A DNA stretch of 64,000 nucleotides from Sciscionella sediminilitoris (lineage in GTDB: Bacteria; Actinomycetota; Actinomycetes; Mycobacteriales; Pseudonocardiaceae): positions 47,637-111,636 of the forward strand of contig NZ_JALM01000074.1 of the NCBI RefSeq assembly GCF_000737195.2. Direction: 5' to 3'. Below the pieces are notes generated by a model. That model was not told the DNA's origin. It worked only from the letters and a program-made list of their open reading frames with translations, and did not search any database. How positions within the stretch are numbered: position 1 is the stretch's first letter; every line of letters begins with the position of its first letter. Shown one piece after another: positions 59,529 through 64,000 of this stretch. The translations under genes and the position numbers were made by a program.

Positions 59529-60671
59529 TCACAGGTTCCGCGAGATCACCAGCCGCATGATGTCCGAGGTGCCCTCCTCGATCTCCTCGAGCCGCACATC
59601 GCGCATCCACTGCTCGACCGGGTACTCCCGGGAGTACCCCCAGCCACCGAGGGTCTGCACCGCCGACCAGGTCACGAAGGAGGCGGTCTCGGTCGCGGTC
59701 AGCTTCGCCATCGCGGCCAGTCCGGTTGCCCCGGTGCCCGCGTCCAGGGTGCGCGCCGCGTGGTGCACCAGCAGCCGCGCCGATTCGATCCGGGTGGCCA
59801 TATCGGCGAGCCGGAAGGCCACCGCCTGGTGTTCGATGATGGGCACCCCGAACTGGGTCCTGGTGCGCGCGTAGTCGAGCGCGTATTCGTAGGCGGCCCG
59901 CGCGGCACCGAGCGCCGCGGAGCCGAGGATCACCCGGGAGATGTCGAAGGTGTTCATCAGCCCGTAGAAACCCTGTCCCTCCGCACCGAGGCGCTGGTGC
60001 TCGGGCACGAACACCCGGTCGAAGAAGACCTCCCGGCACACGATGGCCCGCTGCCCCATCTTGCGCATCGGTTCACCGAAGCTCAGCCCCTCGGCACCGT
60101 CCTCAAGCAGGAATGCGCTCACTGCCGAGGATCGCTTGGACCGGTCGGTCTTCGCGAACACCACGTAGTACTTCGCCGCTCCGGCGTTGGAGATCCACGC
60201 CTTCTGCCCGCTGATCCGGTAACCGCCATCGACGCGCTCGGCCGCGGTGCTGATCGAGGCGGCATCGGAGCCCGCACCCGGTTCGGTGGTGGCCAGCGCG
60301 GTCATCGGTGCCCCGGCCCCGGTCAGCGGGCCCAGCCAGGCCCGCTTCTGTTCCGCGGTACCGAGCGCGAGCACCGGATCGGCGAAGAAACCGTTGGAGC
60401 ACACCAGGTTCCCGATGCCCGGGTCACCCCAGCACAACTCCTCCTGGGCGAGGCACTGGGTGAACACATCGGTGAACCCACCGCCGCCGTACTCCTGCGG
60501 GATCATGAAGTCGGTGATCCCGACCTCGGCGGCCTTGGCGAACAGCTCCACCGGGGTGACCACATCGGCCTCGTCCACCTCGCGGCCGCGCGGGCGGATC
60601 TCCTTGGCGGCGAACTCGTGGCACAGTTCGACGATCTGGCGCTGTTCGGTGCTCAGTGGCCATGCGGACAT
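59529..60671 (-). CDS. Acyl-CoA dehydrogenase of cassette E
   Basis: This 380-residue enzyme begins SAWPLSTEQRQIVELCHEFAAKEIRPRGREVDEAD, contains TALATTEPGAGSDAASISTAAERVDGGYRISGQKAWISNAGAAKYYVVFAKTD near 125-175 and ends EEIEEGTSDIMRLVISRNL, with the catalytic-position glutamate in EEG. Start ATG 60671 lies inside the 3' end of the NDP-forming ligase (19-base overlap), so the two are coupled. The pair probably activates a carboxylate and then dehydrogenates its CoA ester. Confidence 0.92.
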   Translation of the reverse strand: MSAWPLSTEQRQIVELCHEFAAKEIRPRGREVDEADVVTPVELFAKAAEVGITDFMIPQEYGGGGFTDVFTQCLAQEELCWGDPGIGNLVCSNGFFADPVLALGTAEQKRAWLGPLTGAGAPMTALATTEPGAGSDAASISTAAERVDGGYRISGQKAWISNAGAAKYYVVFAKTDRSKRSSAVSAFLLEDGAEGLSFGEPMRKMGQRAIVCREVFFDRVFVPEHQRLGAEGQGFYGLMNTFDISRVILGSAALGAARAAYEYALDYARTRTQFGVPIIEHQAVAFRLADMATRIESARLLVHHAARTLDAGTGATGLAAMAKLTATETASFVTWSAVQTLGGWGYSREYPVEQWMRDVRLEEIEEGTSDIMRLVISRNL

Positions 60672-62743
60672 GGTGGCTCCTCTGCTCGGGTTTCCTGCTG
60701 TTCCGGGGAATCGGTGAACTCCGCGACGGCGTCCACGGCGAGCGCGCCATCGGCAGCGGCCCGGACCGGGTTCAGTTCGAGTTCGGTCATGCGCGGGTTC
60801 GCCGCACCGATCCGGGAGACCGCCGAGGCGATCCGGGCCACGGCGTGCCGGTCCACGCCCGGACGGCCACGCCAGCCGTCCAGCAGCGGAGCACACCGCA
60901 GCCTGCCGAGCATGGCGAGGGCGGTCTCGGCGCTGACCGGCGCGAGTTCCACGGCGATGTCGGCGCGCAGTTCGGTTTCGGTGCCGCCGTGCCCGAGGGT
61001 GAGCACCGGGCCGAATCCGGGTTCCCGGCGCACCCCGATGAGCAGCTCGACCACGTCCGGGCGGCGATCCTGTTCCTCCAGCACGTAGTCACCGGCACCG
61101 AGGGCGGCGTACATCCGCTCGAACTCCACCGCGGCCGCCCCGGCGTCGGGCAGTCCGACCGCGACCGCGCCCGCCTCGCTCTTGTGCGCGAACCAGCCGG
61201 CTTTGAGTACGAACGGGGCACGCAACCGTTCGGCGGCCGCACGCAGTTCCGCGCGGGTGCGCACCAGTCGCGCCCTGGGAACCGGAATCCCGTGCGCCGA
61301 CACGAGTTCGCGCGCTCTCCAGTACCCGCGTACGGCACCGGTCACGGGTTCCGGAAGCGGGATCTCCGCGCGCGGCAAGGGTTCCCGGCAGCGGGCGGCC
61401 GCGGCGAGCGCGCGCACCGCCGAACGCACCTCACCGAAGGCCGGAACCCCGTTCTGCCACAGTGTTTCCTCGAGCGCGACCGGTTCGGCCATGCTGTGCG
61501 CCAGCACCGGCTTGCCATACCGGCGGGCGAGCGCGCCGAGGCGTTCGGCGACTGCCTGTTCGGCCGCCTTCAGCTCCGGCACATCCGCGGTGTACCGGCC
61601 GAAGTATCCGGTGAGCACGGCCGCGTCCACGCTTTCGGCACGCAGTGCGCGTTCCACGGTGTCCGCGTAACTGCCCAAGTCCTGCTCCCCCGCCCCGGCC
61701 AGATCGACGGGGTTCGCCGTGGCCGCGCCCGAAGGCAGCGCCGCGCCGAGCTCGCCGGCAAGTCCGGAGGGGAACGCGGGCACCCCGAGCCCGGTGGCCG
61801 TGGCCTGGTCGGCGGCGATCCCGCATTGTCCGCCGCTGTCCCCCACGACGGCCACCCGGTTGCCTGCTGGTACCGGTGCGGTGAGCAGAGTGCGAACGGT
61901 GTCCACGAGTTCGGCCGGGGTGTCCACCCGGATCACGCCCGCCCTGCGGCAGGCGGCGTCCACCACATCCAGCCGCGAAGTCAGCGAGCCGGTGTGCGAA
62001 CGGGCCAGCCTGCTGCTCGCCGTCGCGGCCCCGATGGTCAGCAGCAGCACCGGCCGCCCGCTGGCCCGCAGCGTGGCCAGGCTGTCGAAAAGCGCCTCCG
62101 CCCCGGTGAAGCTCTCCAGGTACACCGCGACCGCCCTGGTGGGCTCGTGCTCGGCGAGATCGGCGAGCAGTTCGGCTGCCCGGACATCGGACTGGTTGCC
62201 GATCGAGACGAACCGGGAGATGCCGAGCCCGCTGCGAGCGCCGAGAATCGCCAGCTCCGAACCGAGCTGGCCGCTCTGCGAGACGATCGCGAGCGGTCCA
62301 GGGGTGAACGCACCCCAGGCGAGCTGGAGCTCGGTGGCGGCATCGTAGAGCCCGAGGCTGTTGGCGCCGAGCAATCGGGCCCCGGCCGCGCGGATCCGTT
62401 CGGCCAGCCGGGTTTCCCCGGGGACTCCCGCGGTGATGCCGAGGAACCCGCGCACCCCGATGGCCAAGCCGTCCTCGACGACCCCCGCCACCTCACCGGG
62501 CGGAACGCACAGCGCGACCAGCTCCGGTGGCCGGTCCAGCGCGCGCAGATCCGGCGCGCACCGGGTGCCGAGCAGTTCCCCGCCCCGCCGGTTGACCAGC
62601 TCCACCCGGCGCCGGTGCCTTCCGCGCAGCGCGCCGGTGGCCAGCCAGTAGCCCCACTTCGCCGGGTTCCCGGAAGCCCCGACGACGGCGAGCGAGCCCG
62701 GATCACGGAAGGCTCGCAGGCCGGATGAACCGGCGTCGGTCAT
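60653..62743 (-). CDS. NDP-forming acyl-CoA ligase (acetate-CoA ligase family, ACD)
   Basis: This 696-residue fused ACD has a CoA-binding domain (SLAVVGASGNPAKWGYWLATGAL, residues 16-38), a ligase core with IVSQSGQLGSELAILGARSGLGISRFVSIGNQSDVRAAELLADLAEH and RSHTGSLTSRLDVVDAA, and a C-terminal ATP-grasp domain (VSAHGIPVPRARLVRTRAELRAAAERLRAPFVLKAGWFAHKSEAGAVAVGL). It is a diverged paralogue of the ligase at 54018. ATG 62743 follows GAGGCGC, and a near-consensus sigma70 promoter lies about 40 bases upstream. It likely forms the CoA thioester used by the coupled dehydrogenase. Confidence 0.9.
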   Translation of the reverse strand: MTDAGSSGLRAFRDPGSLAVVGASGNPAKWGYWLATGALRGRHRRRVELVNRRGGELLGTRCAPDLRALDRPPELVALCVPPGEVAGVVEDGLAIGVRGFLGITAGVPGETRLAERIRAAGARLLGANSLGLYDAATELQLAWGAFTPGPLAIVSQSGQLGSELAILGARSGLGISRFVSIGNQSDVRAAELLADLAEHEPTRAVAVYLESFTGAEALFDSLATLRASGRPVLLLTIGAATASSRLARSHTGSLTSRLDVVDAACRRAGVIRVDTPAELVDTVRTLLTAPVPAGNRVAVVGDSGGQCGIAADQATATGLGVPAFPSGLAGELGAALPSGAATANPVDLAGAGEQDLGSYADTVERALRAESVDAAVLTGYFGRYTADVPELKAAEQAVAERLGALARRYGKPVLAHSMAEPVALEETLWQNGVPAFGEVRSAVRALAAAARCREPLPRAEIPLPEPVTGAVRGYWRARELVSAHGIPVPRARLVRTRAELRAAAERLRAPFVLKAGWFAHKSEAGAVAVGLPDAGAAAVEFERMYAALGAGDYVLEEQDRRPDVVELLIGVRREPGFGPVLTLGHGGTETELRADIAVELAPVSAETALAMLGRLRCAPLLDGWRGRPGVDRHAVARIASAVSRIGAANPRMTELELNPVRAAADGALAVDAVAEFTDSPEQQETRAEEPPCPHGH

Positions 62744-62781
62744 CGCGCCTCGCAATGGTCGATAACTGAATGGCGAGTCAA

Positions 62782-62810
62782 GTATTAGTTTGGGAATCCA
62801 GTGGTGTCAA
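62782..62810 (-). promoter_or_regulatory. Near-consensus sigma70 promoter for cassette E
   Basis: On the minus strand TTGACA (62805-62810), 17 bases, TAATAC (62782-62787). It is the best promoter match in the window and drives the ligase/dehydrogenase genes. A second TTGACA (62827-62832, plus strand) faces the permease, making a back-to-back divergent promoter. Confidence 0.7.
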
Positions 62811-62856
62811 CGGTTCTATTCCAGCATTGACAACACCGCATTCCGCATCGAAGATA

Positions 62857-62870
62857 ACTGAGCCATCAGT
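62857..62870. promoter_or_regulatory. Inverted repeat ACTGA-N4-TCAGT before the APC permease
   Basis: Perfect 5-bp arms lie about 30 bases upstream of the permease start and just downstream of its inferred promoter. This is a possible operator for a nearby TetR or XRE-TetR regulator. Confidence 0.4.
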
Positions 62871-62901
62871 CAACTACGTCGTTGCCGGCAAGGAGGCCGA
62901 G

Positions 62902-64000
62902 GTGGTGCACAGTGAACCGCGGACCGCGCGCACGGGCGAGGACGACTCGCGGCTGCGGCGCGGGGTACTCCCGGTGTGGGCCGTGTTCGGGGTGGCACTC
63001 GGCGTACTCGCCCCCGCGTCCACGCTCGCGCTCGCGATCGGCGTCGTCCTCGAGACGGTCGGCGAACTGAGCTGGCTGACCTGGGCGGTGACCTCGGTGC
63101 TCGTGCTCGGATTCGCCGGCGGGATCGCCTGGCTGGCGCGCCGGTTCACCACGACGGGCGGCACCTATGTACTCGCCGCGCGCGCCGCGGGCCGTCCCGG
63201 CGGATTCTTCGTGATGGTCGCGCACCTGTGCTCCGCGCTGATCTCCGGTCCGGCCTGTGTGCTCGGCGCGGCGATCTACCTCGACGCCTGGCTGCGCAAG
63301 TTCGGCCTCCCGGACAACGCGGCGACGCTCGGCCTGTTCGCCGCCCTGATCGCGCTCGCGGTGATCTGGCTTTCGCTGCGTGAGGTGAAGCTGTCCGCGA
63401 AACTGTTGCTGGCCATCGAGTTCTGCACCGTGGCCGTGATCGTGGTGCTGCTGGTCGTGGTGCTGTTCCGGGTACCGGGCGGGGTGTTCGACCCGCGGCA
63501 GTTCCGGTTCAGTGGCCTGGACATCTCGGCGGTACTCGCGACCGCGGGGTTCTCCGTGTTCTCCATCGCCGGCTTCGATCACGCGGTCACTCTCGGGCGC
63601 GAGGCACGGGAACCGAAACGGGCCATCGGTGTCGCCGTGCTCGGTTCGGTGCTCGGCTGCGGGGTGCTCTACATCCTGGCGACCTACGTGATCGTGCTCG
63701 GATTCCGGGATATGCCGATGACCCGGCTGGACGCCCCGCTGGATCTGCTCGCCGGGCACTACGGGGTCGGCTGGATCGGTTATCTCATCGATCCGGGGGT
63801 GGCGATCAGTTTCTTCGGTTCGGCGCTCGGCATCATGGCGGGCACCAGTCGCACGGTGTACACCCTCGCCAGGGAACGCATCCTGCCCGCGCCGCTGGCC
63901 AGGGTCGGCGCACGGCACAGCACCCCGGCGGGCGCGGTGCTCGCGGTCGGCGTGCTGTACCTGGTGATCGGCGTGCTCGGCGCGGTGCTCGCCAGGGCGC
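62902..64000 (+). CDS. APC-superfamily amino acid/amine permease (N-terminal part, runs off window)
   Basis: The visible 366 residues contain about ten hydrophobic helices. Helix 1 reads VWAVFGVALGVLAPASTLALAIGVVLETVG, followed by TTGGTYVLAARAAGRPGGFFVMVAHLCSALISGP and IAGFDHAVTLGREAREPKRAIG, the amino-acid-permease consensus region. GTG 62902 or 62905 follows AAGGAGG. It is divergent from the cassette-E ligase/dehydrogenase genes and shares their control region, so it probably imports their substrate. Confidence 0.88.
   Translation, partial: MVHSEPRTARTGEDDSRLRRGVLPVWAVFGVALGVLAPASTLALAIGVVLETVGELSWLTWAVTSVLVLGFAGGIAWLARRFTTTGGTYVLAARAAGRPGGFFVMVAHLCSALISGPACVLGAAIYLDAWLRKFGLPDNAATLGLFAALIALAVIWLSLREVKLSAKLLLAIEFCTVAVIVVLLVVVLFRVPGGVFDPRQFRFSGLDISAVLATAGFSVFSIAGFDHAVTLGREAREPKRAIGVAVLGSVLGCGVLYILATYVIVLGFRDMPMTRLDAPLDLLAGHYGVGWIGYLIDPGVAISFFGSALGIMAGTSRTVYTLARERILPAPLARVGARHSTPAGAVLAVGVLYLVIGVLGAVLARA

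Noticed and set aside
60656..62728. 690-codon open frame opposite the NDP-forming ligase
   Set aside because: It is a codon-position mirror of the real gene; the minus-strand frame has full ACD domains and a near-consensus promoter.

Overview
This 64 kb window is GC-rich (about 70%), uses GTG and TTG starts often, and carries families typical of mycelial or soil actinobacteria: an F420-type nitroreductase fold, an actinobacterial LexA relative, a zinc-independent L32, PucR and IclR regulators, a P450 and many TetR and LysR regulators. The closest guess is a Pseudonocardiales-like actinomycete, but the genus cannot be fixed from the sequence. No rRNA, tRNA, CRISPR array, prophage, IS element or replication origin was seen.

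The dominant theme is acyl-CoA catabolism in separate cassettes, each with its own regulator. Cassette A (1-4156): LysR, crotonase, AMP-forming acyl-CoA ligase and a ProP-like MHS transporter. Cassette B (12353-21097): an acyl-CoA dehydrogenase facing an operon of two acyl-CoA dehydrogenases, a carnitine/gulonate-dehydrogenase-like enzyme, a family III CoA-transferase with reversed domain order, a YWTD beta-propeller and a second 3-hydroxyacyl-CoA-dehydrogenase-like enzyme, with a divergent LysR. Cassette C (24421-27826): acyl-CoA dehydrogenase, CaiB/BaiF CoA-transferase and LysR. Cassette D (53240-57821): CaiD-type hydratase, NDP-forming CoA ligase, acyl-CoA dehydrogenase and a betainyl-CoA-thioesterase-like protein. 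Cassette E (59529-64000): acyl-CoA dehydrogenase, a second NDP-forming CoA ligase and a divergent APC permease. Counting the ligase at 50576, there are six CoA-activating or CoA-transferring enzymes of three chemistries and six acyl-CoA dehydrogenases. CaiD, the CdhB-like thioesterase, the carnitine-dehydrogenase-like protein and the ProP-like transporter point to carnitine/betaine-type quaternary amines as plausible substrates of some cassettes (inference).

Between the cassettes: 4.2-9.6 kb holds a methyltransferase/VOC pair, SMP-30, a LexA-like gene broken by an amber codon, an XRE-cupin regulator and an oxidoreductase/LysR pair. 9.7-12.3 kb looks eroded: an esterase lacks its nucleophile, followed by about 350 bp without a clear gene. 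21.1-24.4 kb holds USP, an ECF-sigma-like gene with a Cys-rich partner, SRPBCC, VOC and an Imm-5-like protein. 27.8-30.3 kb is dihydroxyacetone kinase DhaKL with IclR. 30.4-35.6 kb is PucR, a secreted GH64 glucanase, and an agmatinase-NCS1 pair. 35.6-38.7 kb is a row of three related helical-repeat proteins facing a membrane pentapeptide-repeat protein. 38.7-50.5 kb holds ArsR/SRPBCC/MBL, TetR/MFS, a two-component system, a small-protein/P450 pair, TetR/beta-lactamase-like, DoxX, Zur-type L32 and TetR/hydrolase. 50.6-53.2 kb is an acyl-CoA ligase coupled to a SUMF1-like protein plus a DDN-like protein.

Regulation is unusually readable. One operator shape, TTGCG-N5-CGCAA, occurs before the methyltransferase/VOC pair, before the XRE-cupin regulator and before an XRE-TetR fusion regulator. 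Clear inverted repeats lie in most divergent regulator/target gaps, a Zur-box-like site precedes the L32 paralogue, and about a dozen genes, mostly regulators, appear leaderless, with a TANNNT -10 six or seven bases before the start codon.
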